Assembly (NCBI GenBank): GCA_964531735.1
Contig: CAZHGD010000035.1
Coordinates: 1 to 52,256, forward strand
Origin: CAZHGD01 sp964531735
GTDB lineage: Bacteria > Armatimonadota > UBA10988
Reading direction: 5' to 3'
Length of the DNA stretch: 52,256 bases
Shown here: positions 33,883-42,011 of the stretch, one piece after another
Numbering within the stretch: position 1 is the first letter of the stretch
Layout of the letters: every line of letters starts with the position of its first letter
Program-made: the position numbers and the translations under genes
The notes under the pieces: model-generated
What the model saw: the letters and a program-made list of their open reading frames with translations, nothing else
What the model was told of the DNA's origin: nothing
The model's database searches: none

Positions 33883-35169
33883 CTAGGTGAACCTCGGCAG
33901 GTAGGCTGCCTGCAGCCGCAGCAGATCATCGAGGATGGCGCGGGCCGAGCCGATGCTGCGGATGCAGGGATCGAGCAGCAGCGCCTGCAGCAGGTGCCGG
34001 CGCGACCGCGTGCGGTAGGCCTCGGTGACCAGGGCGATGATCTCGCACTGCGTGCGCAGTGTGGCCGCGAACGGCTCCGGTAGCGCGCCGACGCGCAGCG
34101 GCTGCACGCCGTTCCGGTCGACCAGGGCCGGCACCTCGACGGCGGCGCCGGCCGGCAGATTGCTGATCAGCCGATCGCGGTTCAGCACGTTGACCGCGGG
34201 GAAGCGCTGCGGCTGGGCCTGCTGCAACGCGCAGATCACCGGCACCGCAGCTTCGCCGCTCGGGCGCAGCAAGTCCTCAGCCGACAGTTCGCCGGTCAGG
34301 AAGCGCTCGACCTCGGACGCCGCCGGCACCGCGGCCTCGACCGCCCGGCTCTCGCGCCCGTAGGACCACTTGCGGCCGTGGTACTCCGTGCCGTAGGCGT
34401 AGTACTCGCCGATGTGGTCGTCGGAAGGGAAGGTCAGCACGTCGAAGCAGCGGGCGAACTCGCGGAACAGCGGCGGCAGCGACAGCTCGTCGTCCTCCTG
34501 CACGCGGCGGAGCAGGTCGGGTAGCAGTTCCTGGCCGCTCCGGCGGTCGGTCACGCTCAGCGCGCAGTAGAGGTGGTTGAGCCCGGCGGAGGTGAGCTCC
34601 AGGTGCTCAGGTGGCACGCCGGACAAGTCAGCAACCAGCGCTTCGAGGCTGTAGACGCCGTGGCACAGCCCCAACGCCCGAACCTGGGTCAGGTGGCCGA
34701 TGGCGTGGAGCACGCGGGCCTCGGGGTTGGTGAAGTTGAGCAGCAGCGCCGACGGGCAGAGCTCCTCGATGTCGTGGCAGATCGGCAGAACCAGCGCGAA
34801 GCTGCGCAGGGCGTGGAACAGCGCGCCGGGGCCGCCGTTCTCGCCCAGGATGTGGTCCACTCCGTGGGCCTGCGGCACGCGGAAGTCCTGCTCCCAGAGC
34901 GCCATGCGCGCGACGGACACGGCGGTGATGACCACCTCGGCGCCGGGCAGCGCCTCGCGGCGATCCGTGGTCGCCCACACCGTGGCCGCACTGCCCACAT
35001 GGGCTTTGAGCCGCTCGGCCAGCGCGGTCATCGTCGCCAGCGCCTCGGCCGCGGTGTCGACCAGCACGATCTCCAGTTCGGGCAGACCCCGGGCGGCGGG
35101 GCCCAGCAGATCGGCGATGACTCCGCGCCCGAAGCTGTGACTGCCGGCCCCGATGACCACGACCCTCAT
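33883..35169 (-). CDS. Glycoside hydrolase family 4 (NAD/Mn-dependent)
   Basis: A 428-residue cytoplasmic enzyme of GH4, which cleaves glycosides by an NAD+-dependent redox mechanism with Mn2+. The Rossmann motif is VVVIGAGSHSFGRGVIADLL. LNFTNPEARV carries the substrate-binding Asn. Metal ligands are Cys169 (LGLCHGVY) and His199 (AGLNHLYC). Family members include alpha-galactosidase, alpha-glucuronidase and 6-phospho-glucosidases; the subfamily is not clear. GGGGAG lies before the ATG at 35169. The gene abuts the amino-sugar isomerase, suggesting a substrate with amino-sugar units. No PTS transporter is visible, so a non-phosphorylated glycoside is as likely as a phosphorylated one. Confidence 0.88.
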   Translation of the reverse strand: MRVVVIGAGSHSFGRGVIADLLGPAARGLPELEIVLVDTAAEALATMTALAERLKAHVGSAATVWATTDRREALPGAEVVITAVSVARMALWEQDFRVPQAHGVDHILGENGGPGALFHALRSFALVLPICHDIEELCPSALLLNFTNPEARVLHAIGHLTQVRALGLCHGVYSLEALVADLSGVPPEHLELTSAGLNHLYCALSVTDRRSGQELLPDLLRRVQEDDELSLPPLFREFARCFDVLTFPSDDHIGEYYAYGTEYHGRKWSYGRESRAVEAAVPAASEVERFLTGELSAEDLLRPSGEAAVPVICALQQAQPQRFPAVNVLNRDRLISNLPAGAAVEVPALVDRNGVQPLRVGALPEPFAATLRTQCEIIALVTEAYRTRSRRHLLQALLLDPCIRSIGSARAILDDLLRLQAAYLPRFT

Positions 35170-35226
35170 GCCGTGCTCCCCTGTCGCCCTAGTGCCACAC
35201 CACGGTGACTTCAGGCCATCTGGCTG

Positions 35227-35360
35227 GTTCGCCCTGAGTCGGCCGCAGGCCGTATCGAAGGGCCCCGACCGACCGATGGTGGCCCGGCAAGGTGCCCTGG
35301 GAGCGAGCCCGCCAGGGCCGGGTCCTTCGATACGCCGCTGCGCGGCTACTCAGGATGAAC
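35227..35360. repeat. Long imperfect inverted repeat (about 39-bp arms)
   Basis: The left arm (35227-35264) starts GTTCGCCCTGAGTCGG and contains GTATCGAAGGGCC; the right arm (35321-35360) contains GGTCCTTCGATAC and ends CTCAGGATGAAC. The arms are complementary apart from a few mismatches and a short offset, with about 56 bases between. It sits between the carbonic anhydrase stop and the GH4 start. It resembles dispersed CCCTGAG...TCGAAGGG repeats known from many GC-rich bacteria. Confidence 0.6.
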
Positions 35361-35394
35361 ATGTCATTCGCCGCCAGGCCTCTCTGGTGCCGCG

Positions 35395-36180
35395 CTAGTG
35401 GCCCTTCTTCTTCTCGGTCTTGTCGGTCTTGGTGCTCTCGCCGACGCCGTCCGTCACCCATTCGACTTCGCCACTCTCGAGGTGATAGACCGCGCCGGCC
35501 ACTTCCAGCTCGTTCTTCTCGATCAGCTCCTTGAGGATCGGCTCGGAGCCTTTGAGCCGCTCGACGACCAGGTGGACCTGCGCCTCGATGCTGTTGCGGA
35601 GCTTGTCGCCGGGCTGCGCCTTGCCCTTGGCCACGGCCGGCTTGATCGCCTCCACCAGGCTGCCGATCTTGCCGGGCACCTCGCCGCCCTTCTCGCTGTT
35701 CTCCAGCGTGGCCTTGACGGCGCCGCAACTGGTGTGGCCCAGCACCACCAGGAGCCGGACGTGCAGGTGCTCGGCCGCGTACTCCAGGCTGCCCATGGCC
35801 GCGTCGTCGACCACTTCGCCGGCCGTGCGGACCACGAAGATGTCGCCCAGGCCCTGGTCGAACAGCAGCTCCGGCGGCACCCGCGAATCGGAGCAGCAGA
35901 GCACAGTCGTGTGCGGGTGCTGCGCGCCGGTCAACTCGGCGCGACGGCCGTCGTCCTGGTTCGGGTGCTTCATCGCACCGGTGCGGAAGCGCTTGTTGCC
36001 CTCGACGAGCTTCTTGGCCGCCTTGGCCGGGGGCGGGCCCTTCTTCTTCGAGTCGCTGTCACCCTTGGGCGCCTTCACCCAGAGGAAGCCGCCGATGGCG
36101 ACCGCCACCGCGATGGCGGCGATGCGCGCCGGCCAGGAATCGAAGAACGAACGTTTCGGGGCGCCCTCGGATTGAGACAT
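35395..36180 (-). CDS. Membrane-anchored beta-carbonic anhydrase
   Basis: A 261-residue zinc enzyme interconverting CO2 and bicarbonate. The catalytic core has VLCCSDSRVPPE (zinc Cys96, Asp98) and VVLGHTSCGAVK (zinc His149, Cys152). Unlike cytosolic forms, it carries a hydrophobic N-terminal segment (residues 18-36, ARIAAIAVAVAIGGFLW) and a Lys-rich linker, so it is probably exported or anchored. The C-terminus is also Lys-rich (KTDKTEKKKGH). AAAGGAGG, a full match to the 16S anti-Shine-Dalgarno, lies six bases before the ATG. An 8-bp stem hairpin sits just upstream. It diverges from the pyruvate dehydrogenase operon, whose E1 releases CO2. Confidence 0.9.
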   Translation of the reverse strand: MSQSEGAPKRSFFDSWPARIAAIAVAVAIGGFLWVKAPKGDSDSKKKGPPPAKAAKKLVEGNKRFRTGAMKHPNQDDGRRAELTGAQHPHTTVLCCSDSRVPPELLFDQGLGDIFVVRTAGEVVDDAAMGSLEYAAEHLHVRLLVVLGHTSCGAVKATLENSEKGGEVPGKIGSLVEAIKPAVAKGKAQPGDKLRNSIEAQVHLVVERLKGSEPILKELIEKNELEVAGAVYHLESGEVEWVTDGVGESTKTDKTEKKKGH

Positions 36181-36194
36181 GCCCGCCTCCTTTG

Positions 36195-36221
36195 ACCCAC
36201 GCGGCTGCCTCCGGCGTGGGT
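36195..36221 (-). promoter_or_regulatory. 5'UTR hairpin next to carbonic anhydrase ribosome binding site
   Basis: ACCCACGC and GCGTGGGT pair perfectly around an 11-base loop. In the mRNA sense the loop contains GGAGG, and the true AAAGGAGG begins just after the stem. It could influence translation initiation. Confidence 0.45.
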
Positions 36222-36233
36222 GTGCGGTGGCCC

Positions 36234-36263
36234 ATTGTAGCGCGAACCAGGCCCTAAGAACAA
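36234..36263 (-). promoter_or_regulatory. Candidate sigma-70 promoter for carbonic anhydrase
   Basis: On the minus strand TACAAT (36234-36239, five of six) lies 18 bases from TTGTTC (36258-36263, weak). Transcription would start near 36227 and give a leader of about 47 bases containing the hairpin. Confidence 0.4.
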
Positions 36264-36445
36264 GCCAGACCCGCGGCGTGCCGGCCACGAGCGTGGTGTC
36301 GAACCACGCCGCCGACGGTCGGCTAAGGCGCCAACTCGACGCCTCCGGCGCGCCAATCGTCGAGCCCCCGATGACCGACCAAGGCCGCGCTCGACCCACT
36401 CGTTGCGGACTGGCCTGCTGCCCTGGCCCCGCCGCGGCTCCGGCC
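36264..36445. other. Middle of the 343-base divergent carbonic anhydrase/aceE gap
   Basis: The gap between the carbonic anhydrase and aceE starts is the longest gene-free stretch in the window. Between the two candidate promoters I see no convincing gene, repeat or riboswitch. It is GC-rich and contains no long stem. Confidence 0.5.
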
Positions 36446-36474
36446 CTGACCGTAACACGCCCGCGCCTTATGCT
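36446..36474 (+). promoter_or_regulatory. Candidate promoter for the aceE-aceF-lpd operon
   Basis: CTGACC (36446-36451) and TATGCT (36469-36474) are 17 bases apart, each four of six, in a locally AT-rich stretch about 50 bases before the aceE ATG. Confidence 0.3.
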
Positions 36475-36523
36475 CTATCATACTGATCTCTCTTGCTGCC
36501 GAACCGATGACCGGGGTGATGGT

Positions 36524-39202
36524 ATGGCTCTGAACACCGAACGGCCGAGCGATGAGCTCGAAGCCCTGGAAACGCGCGACTGGGTGGACGCGCTGCACGA
36601 TGTCCTGCTGACCCGCGGACCGGCGCGAGTCAGCCGGCTGCTCGAGGAACTGCAGATCCACGCCCAGAACCACGGCGCGGTCTTGCCGGTCACCTCGGGC
36701 ACGCCGTATGTCAACACGATTCCGGCCGAGCGGCAGCCGGTCTATCCGGGCAACCGCGAGATCGAGCGCCGCATCAAGAGCATCATCCGCTGGAACGCCA
36801 TGGCCATGGTGGTCCGCGCCAATCGCCATTCCGACGGCATCGGTGGGCATATCTCCACCTTCGCCTCGGCCGCCAACCTCTACGAGGTCGGCTTCAACCA
36901 CTTCTTCCGCGGGCCCGACCACCCGTGTGGGGGCGACTGCGTCTACTTCCAGGGCCACGCCGCGCCGGGTATCTACGCCCGCGCCTTCCTCGAAGGGCGC
37001 ATCAGCGAGGCGCAAGTGCTCAACTTCCGACGCGAGTTGCAGCCTGGCGGCGGACTCACCTCTTACCCGCACCCGTGGCTGATGCCCGGCTTCTGGCAGT
37101 TCCCCACGGTGTCCATGGGCCTCGGGCCGATCATGTCCATCTACCGGGCGCGGTTCATGCGCTACCTGTCGGACCGCGGGCTGCGCGAGCCGAACGACGC
37201 GCGCGTCTGGGCCTTCCTGGGCGACGGCGAGTGCGACGAGCCCGAGACGCTCGGCGCCATCACGCTGGCCGCGCGCGAGCAGTTGGACAACCTGATCTGG
37301 GTCATCAACTGCAACCTGCAGCGGCTCGACGGGCCGGTGCGCGGCAATGGCAACATCGTGCAGGAGCTGGAGACCATCCTGCGCGGCGCCGGCTGGAACG
37401 TCATCAAGGTGCTCTGGGGCGGCGACTGGGACCCGCTGCTGGAGAAGGACACCGACGGCGTGTTGATCAAGCGCTTTGGTGAAGTGGTCGACGGCGAGTA
37501 CCAGAAGTACCGCGTCGAAGGCGGTGCCTACGTCCGCGAGCACTTCTTCGGCCGCGACCCGCGCCTGCTGAAGCTGGTCGAGCACCTGTCCGACAAAGAG
37601 CTTTGGCGGCTGCGCCTGGGCGGCCACGACAAGGAGAAGGTCTACGCCGCCTACCTGGCCGCCACCGAGCACCGCGGCGCGCCGACGGTGATCCTGGCGC
37701 AGACCATCAAGGGCTATGGTCTGGGCGAGGCCGGCGAGGGCAAGAACGTCACCCATCAGCAGAAGAAGCTCAACGAGCAGGAGCTGCTGCACTTCCGCGA
37801 CCGGTTCGCGATTCCCATCTCCGATGACGCCATCGGCGACGCGCCGCTGTACGTGCCACCGGCGGGCAGCATCGAGCTGGAGTACCTGCGCGACCGCCGC
37901 CGGGCACTGGGCGGCTCGGTGCCGCAACGCCGGCCGGTGCCGGTCTCCCTGCAGGTGCCCGCGCGCAGTCTCTACGAGGAGTTCTACGAGGGCACCGGCG
38001 ACCGCGAAGTGTCGACCACGATGGTCTTCGTGCGGCTGCTCTCGAAGCTGCTGCGCGATCCCGAACTCGGCTCGCGGGTGGTGCCGATTGTGCCGGACGA
38101 GGCGCGCACCTTCGGCATGGAGGGCCTGTTCCGGCAGTGTGGCATCTACTCGCATGTCGGCCAGCTCTACGACCCGGTCGATGCCGAGAGCCTGATGTAC
38201 TACAAGGAGGCCAAGGACGGCCAGATCATCGAGGAGGGCATCACCGAGGCCGGGGCCATCAGCTCGTTCGTGGCGGCCGGGACCTCGTTCGCCCATCACC
38301 AGGTGGCCACCATCCCGTTCTTCATCTACTACTCGATGTTCGGCTTCCAGCGGGTCGGCGACCAGATCTGGTCGGCCGCCGACGCCCGTTGCCGCGGCTT
38401 CCTGCTCGGCGGCACCGCCGGGCGCACCACGCTGGCCGGCGAGGGCCTGCAGCACCAGGACGGTCACAGCCACGTCCTGGCCGCCACGGTGCCCAACTGC
38501 CAGGCTTACGACCCGGCCTATGCCTACGAGTTGGCGGTGATCATCGAGGATGGCCTCAAGCGCATGTACCAGGACGAGGAGGACATCTTCTACTACCTCA
38601 CCTTGGGCAACGAGAACTACCTGCAGCCGGCCATGCCCGAGGGCGCGCGCGAGGGCATCCTCAAGGGGCTCTACCGGCTGCGTGGCCCGCTGAAGAAGCG
38701 TGCCAAGCCGACGGTGCGGCTGCTGGGCAGCGGCGCGATTCTCAACGAAGTGGTGCGGGCGCAGGAGACATTGGCCGAGCGCTACGGGGTGTCGGCGGAG
38801 GTGTGGTCGCTGACCAGCTACAAGCGCCTGCGCGAGGAGGCCCTGGACACCGAGCGCTGGAACCTGCTGCACCCAGCCGAGGCGCCGCGCGTGCCTTACG
38901 TGACGGCCTGCCTGAGCGATCCCCAGCAGGTCGTCGTGGCGGCGTCGGACTACCTGAAGGTGTTGCCCGACGGCCTGGCCAAATGGATCCCGGGCACACT
39001 GCTGAGCCTGGGCACCGACGGTTTCGGCCGGAGTGAGAGCCGGGCGGATCTGCGCGGCTTCTTCGAGGTGGACACCGCCCACGTGGTGGTCACCGCGCTG
39101 GCCGGCCTCGCCCGGGGCGGGCAGGTGCCGGCCGAGACCGTGACGCGGGCCATGACCGAGCTGGGCGTGGATCCCGAGAAGCGCAACCCGTTGTATTGCT
39201 GA
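36524..39202 (+). CDS. aceE: Pyruvate dehydrogenase E1, homodimeric type
   Basis: An 892-residue thiamine-diphosphate enzyme that decarboxylates pyruvate and acetylates the E2 lipoyl group. Length and order match AceE: RRIKSIIRWNAMAMVVRAN, GGHISTFASAANLYEVGFNHFF, and the ThDP/Mg motif GDGECDEPETLGAIT ending in WVINCNLQRLDGPVRGN. The transketolase central domain follows (VPDEARTFGMEGLF, GRTTLAGEGLQHQDGHS) and then the C-terminal domain (AASDYLKVLPDGLAKWIPG). The ATG at 36524 is chosen because the start MALNTERPSDELEALETRDW resembles AceE and GGGGTG lies just upstream. Genes for E2 and E3 follow at 21- and 6-base gaps. Single-polypeptide E1 is typical of proteobacteria and some planctomycetes, rather than the alpha/beta form. 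Confidence 0.95.
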   Translation: MALNTERPSDELEALETRDWVDALHDVLLTRGPARVSRLLEELQIHAQNHGAVLPVTSGTPYVNTIPAERQPVYPGNREIERRIKSIIRWNAMAMVVRANRHSDGIGGHISTFASAANLYEVGFNHFFRGPDHPCGGDCVYFQGHAAPGIYARAFLEGRISEAQVLNFRRELQPGGGLTSYPHPWLMPGFWQFPTVSMGLGPIMSIYRARFMRYLSDRGLREPNDARVWAFLGDGECDEPETLGAITLAAREQLDNLIWVINCNLQRLDGPVRGNGNIVQELETILRGAGWNVIKVLWGGDWDPLLEKDTDGVLIKRFGEVVDGEYQKYRVEGGAYVREHFFGRDPRLLKLVEHLSDKELWRLRLGGHDKEKVYAAYLAATEHRGAPTVILAQTIKGYGLGEAGEGKNVTHQQKKLNEQELLHFRDRFAIPISDDAIGDAPLYVPPAGSIELEYLRDRRRALGGSVPQRRPVPVSLQVPARSLYEEFYEGTGDREVSTTMVFVRLLSKLLRDPELGSRVVPIVPDEARTFGMEGLFRQCGIYSHVGQLYDPVDAESLMYYKEAKDGQIIEEGITEAGAISSFVAAGTSFAHHQVATIPFFIYYSMFGFQRVGDQIWSAADARCRGFLLGGTAGRTTLAGEGLQHQDGHSHVLAATVPNCQAYDPAYAYELAVIIEDGLKRMYQDEEDIFYYLTLGNENYLQPAMPEGAREGILKGLYRLRGPLKKRAKPTVRLLGSGAILNEVVRAQETLAERYGVSAEVWSLTSYKRLREEALDTERWNLLHPAEAPRVPYVTACLSDPQQVVVAASDYLKVLPDGLAKWIPGTLLSLGTDGFGRSESRADLRGFFEVDTAHVVVTALAGLARGGQVPAETVTRAMTELGVDPEKRNPLYC

Positions 39203-39223
39203 ACGGCGAAGGGACGATGTCAG

Positions 39224-40498
39224 ATGGCCACGGAGTTCAAGCTCCCGGACCTGGGTGAGGGCGTCAAGGCGGCCGAGGTGGTCAAGCTGCTGGTCGCGGT
39301 GGGCGACTCGGTCGAGCTCGATCAGCCGGTGCTCGAGGTCGAGACCGACAAAGCCGGCCTGGAGGTGCCGGCCACGGTGGCTGGTCAGGTGACGGAAGTG
39401 CGCGTCGCCGCCGGTGACCAGGTCAAGGTCGGCGCGGTGGTGCTCGTCATCGACGAAACGGCCGCCGGCGTGCCCGCGCCGCCGCCAGTACCCGCGCCGC
39501 CGCCAGTACCGGCACCGCCGCCAGTGCCCGCGCCCCCACCCGTGCCGGCACCGCCGCCGGTGCCCGGGACCGAGCAGTCACTGAAGCCGGCGCCCTCAGC
39601 GGCGGGCGACCCGGTGTTCGCGTCGCCGTCGGTGCGCAGCTTCGCGCGCGAGATCGGTGTCGACATCCGCCAGGTGGTGGGCAGTGGGCCGGGCGGGCGC
39701 ATCGACGTGGACGACGTCAAGCAGTTCGCCCGCCAGGCGCCGCGCGCGGCGGGCGCGCCGACGGCCCCGGTGGAGCTGCCGGACTTCAGCCGCCAGGGCG
39801 AGGTGACGCGCGAGCGGATGAACAACATCCGCCGCGCCACCGCCGCGCACATGGCCACCTGCTGGGCCACCATTCCGCACGTGACCATCTTCGACAAGGC
39901 CGACGTGACCGACCTGGAAGCGCTACGCAACCGCTACAAGGGCAAGGCCGAGGCCGCCGGTGGCAAGCTGACCATCACCGCGATGATGCTGAAGCTGGTG
40001 GCATCGGCCCTGCGCGCGCACCCGGTGCTCAACGCCAGCCTCGATGTCGAGCGCAACGAGGTGGTCCACAAGAGCTTCGTGAACGTCGGCGTGGCGGCCG
40101 ACACGCCGAAGGGCCTGGTGGTGCCGGTGGTGCGCGACGCCGACCGCAAGAACATGGTGCAACTCGCCGTCGAGCTGACCGAGCTGTCGAGCAAGGCGCG
40201 CGCGGGCAAGCTGACGCCCGACGAGATGAGCGGCGGCACCTTCACCGTGACCAACCTGGGTGGCATCGGCATCGGCTTCTTCACGCCGATTGTCAACTTC
40301 CCCGAGGTGGGCATTCTCGGCCTCGGCCGCGCGGTGATGGAGCCGGTCTGGCAGGACGGGCAGTGGGTGCCCCGGCTGATGATGCCGCTGTCGCTATCGT
40401 TCGACCACCGCCTGGTGGACGGCGCCGATGGCGCGCGCTTCGTCCGCTGGATCATCGACGCCATCGAGCAGCCGTTGCTGCTGGCCTTGGAAGGGTAG
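39224..40498 (+). CDS. aceF: Pyruvate dehydrogenase E2, dihydrolipoamide acetyltransferase
   Basis: This 424-residue core subunit accepts the acetyl group on a lipoyl Lys and transfers it to CoA. There is one N-terminal lipoyl domain (EVETDKAGLEVP, Lys43), then a Pro-rich flexible linker made of five V-P-A-P-P-P-like units (residues 83-114). A peripheral-subunit-binding domain follows (PSVRSFAREIGVDIRQVVGSG), then the catalytic domain ending FDHRLVDGADGARFV, with the His and Asp of the acetyltransferase site. E. coli AceF has three lipoyl domains; this has one. It lies between aceE and lpd in the same operon. A weak purine stretch precedes the ATG. Confidence 0.94.
   Translation: MATEFKLPDLGEGVKAAEVVKLLVAVGDSVELDQPVLEVETDKAGLEVPATVAGQVTEVRVAAGDQVKVGAVVLVIDETAAGVPAPPPVPAPPPVPAPPPVPAPPPVPAPPPVPGTEQSLKPAPSAAGDPVFASPSVRSFAREIGVDIRQVVGSGPGGRIDVDDVKQFARQAPRAAGAPTAPVELPDFSRQGEVTRERMNNIRRATAAHMATCWATIPHVTIFDKADVTDLEALRNRYKGKAEAAGGKLTITAMMLKLVASALRAHPVLNASLDVERNEVVHKSFVNVGVAADTPKGLVVPVVRDADRKNMVQLAVELTELSSKARAGKLTPDEMSGGTFTVTNLGGIGIGFFTPIVNFPEVGILGLGRAVMEPVWQDGQWVPRLMMPLSLSFDHRLVDGADGARFVRWIIDAIEQPLLLALEG
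39470..39559 (+). repeat. Tandem 18-bp coding repeat (five units) in aceF
   Basis: Five in-frame 18-base units encode the V-P-A-P-P-P linker of E2. The units differ only at silent positions (GTG/GTA, CCC/CCG, GCG/GCA, CCG/CCA), so the peptide is more conserved than the DNA. Confidence 0.85.
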
Positions 40499-40504
40499 AG
40501 CATC

Positions 40505-41908
40505 GTGGCAGACGTCAAGCACCTGGTGGTCATCGGTTCGGGTCCGGGCGGTTACGCCGCGGCGTTCCATGCGGCTGACCACGGCCTGCAGGTGACGCTG
40601 ATCGGCGGTGACGAGAACCCCGGCGGCGTCTGCCTCTACCGCGGCTGCATCCCCTCCAAGACCTACCTGCACGTGGCCAAGCTGCTCAACGAGGCCCGCG
40701 AGGCGGCGGCCTGGGGCGTCACCTTCAGCGAACCGGCCATCGACATCGACCGCCTGCGCGGCTGGAAAGAGAGCGTCGTCGGCAGTCTGACCGGCGGGCT
40801 CGGCCAGCTCGCCAAGGCGCGCAAGGTGACCTACCGGCAAGGCACGGCACAGTTCCGCGATGCGCGCAGCCTGATGGTGACCGGACCCGGCGGCGAGCAG
40901 GTCGTCGAGTTCGACGCGGCCATCATCGCCACTGGTTCGCGGCCGGTGATGCCGGGCATCTTTCCGGCGTCGCCGTTGGTCATGGACTCCACTGGCGCCC
41001 TGGAGCTGGCCGACGTGCCCGGCACACTGCTGGTGGTCGGTGGCGGCTACATCGGCCTGGAACTCGGTTCGGTCTACGCCGCGCTGGGCAGCCAGGTGAC
41101 CGTGGTCGAGGCCGCCGACGGGCTGGCCCCGGGCGCCGACCGCGATCTGATCGGCGTGCTACAGAAGCAACTGGAGCACCGCTTCGCCGAGATCCTGGTG
41201 GGCACCAAGGTGCTCTCGATGAGCGCCGACCAGCAGGTCACGGTGACGCTGGCGGGGCTCGATCTGGCCGACACCGAGCGCACCTTCGACAAGGCGCTGA
41301 TCTCGGTGGGCCGTCGCCCCAACGCCGACGGTCTGGCGCTGGAGCACACCGGCGTGCAGGTGGACCCGCAAGGGTTCATCCAGGTGAACGAGCAGCGCCG
41401 CACCACTACGGACGGCCTCTGGGCCATCGGCGATGTGGCCGGGCAGCCGATGCTGGCGCACAAAGCGAGCTACGAGGCGCGCGTGGCGGTGGACGACATC
41501 CTCGGCAAGCCGACGGCCTATGACCCGGCGGCGATTCCGGCGGTGGTCTTCACCGATCCCGAGATCGCCTGGTGCGGTCTGACCGAGAACGAGTGTCGCA
41601 CGCGCGGGCGCGATGTGAAGATCACGCGCTTCCCGTGGGCCGCTTCAGGCCGTGCCCAGACCATCGGCCGCAGTGACGGGCTGACCAAGATCATCACCGA
41701 CACCAACAACGAACGCGTGCTGGGCGTCGGCATCGCCGGGGCCGGGGCCGGCGAGCTGATTGCCGAGGCGGTGCTGGCCATCGAAATGGGCGCTCGGGCC
41801 GCCGACCTGCGCATGACCATCCACGCGCATCCGACGCTGTCCGAGACGGTGATGGAGTCGGCTGAGATGTTCTTCGGCCAGAGCCCGCACTACCTGCAAC
41901 GACGGTAG
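40505..41908 (+). CDS. lpd: Dihydrolipoamide dehydrogenase (E3)
   Basis: A 467-residue FAD enzyme that reoxidises dihydrolipoamide and reduces NAD+. Signatures are the FAD motif VVIGSGPGGYAAAFHAA, the redox disulfide GGVCLYRGCIPSK (Cys43, Cys48), the NAD motif LLVVGGGYIGLELGSVYAALG, GLWAIGDVAG, and the C-terminal HAHPTLSET with the proton-shuttling His. The CLYRGC spacing is normal, although the middle residues differ from the CLNVGC of E. coli. It starts with GTG six bases after the aceF stop, with GAAGG upstream. It is the last gene of the pyruvate dehydrogenase operon. Its TAG stop abuts a hairpin element. Confidence 0.95.
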   Translation: MADVKHLVVIGSGPGGYAAAFHAADHGLQVTLIGGDENPGGVCLYRGCIPSKTYLHVAKLLNEAREAAAWGVTFSEPAIDIDRLRGWKESVVGSLTGGLGQLAKARKVTYRQGTAQFRDARSLMVTGPGGEQVVEFDAAIIATGSRPVMPGIFPASPLVMDSTGALELADVPGTLLVVGGGYIGLELGSVYAALGSQVTVVEAADGLAPGADRDLIGVLQKQLEHRFAEILVGTKVLSMSADQQVTVTLAGLDLADTERTFDKALISVGRRPNADGLALEHTGVQVDPQGFIQVNEQRRTTTDGLWAIGDVAGQPMLAHKASYEARVAVDDILGKPTAYDPAAIPAVVFTDPEIAWCGLTENECRTRGRDVKITRFPWAASGRAQTIGRSDGLTKIITDTNNERVLGVGIAGAGAGELIAEAVLAIEMGARAADLRMTIHAHPTLSETVMESAEMFFGQSPHYLQRR

Positions 41909-41949
41909 GCAGCCCGGGGCCGCCCGGCGGCCGGGTGTGGCCGGTGGCC

Positions 41950-41973
41950 GGGCGACCCGAGGGTCGCCCCTAC
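41950..41973. terminator. Bidirectional hairpin between convergent lpd and quinone reductase genes
   Basis: GGGCGACCC and GGGTCGCCC pair perfectly (9 bp) around GA, followed by CCTAC. It is the reverse-oriented core of the repeat at 16649 and 33012. It lies centrally in the 103-base gap between two convergent stop codons, so it probably ends both transcripts. There is no T-tract. Confidence 0.55.
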
Positions 41974-42011
41974 GGGTCGGGCCCGGTCAGGCTGGTGGCC
42001 GCATCGCCGGC

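Noticed and set aside
36323..39082. 919-codon open frame antisense to aceE
   Set aside because: Very GC-rich coding DNA leaves few stop codons on the other strand. The translation has no recognisable motif, while the plus strand is unmistakably AceE.
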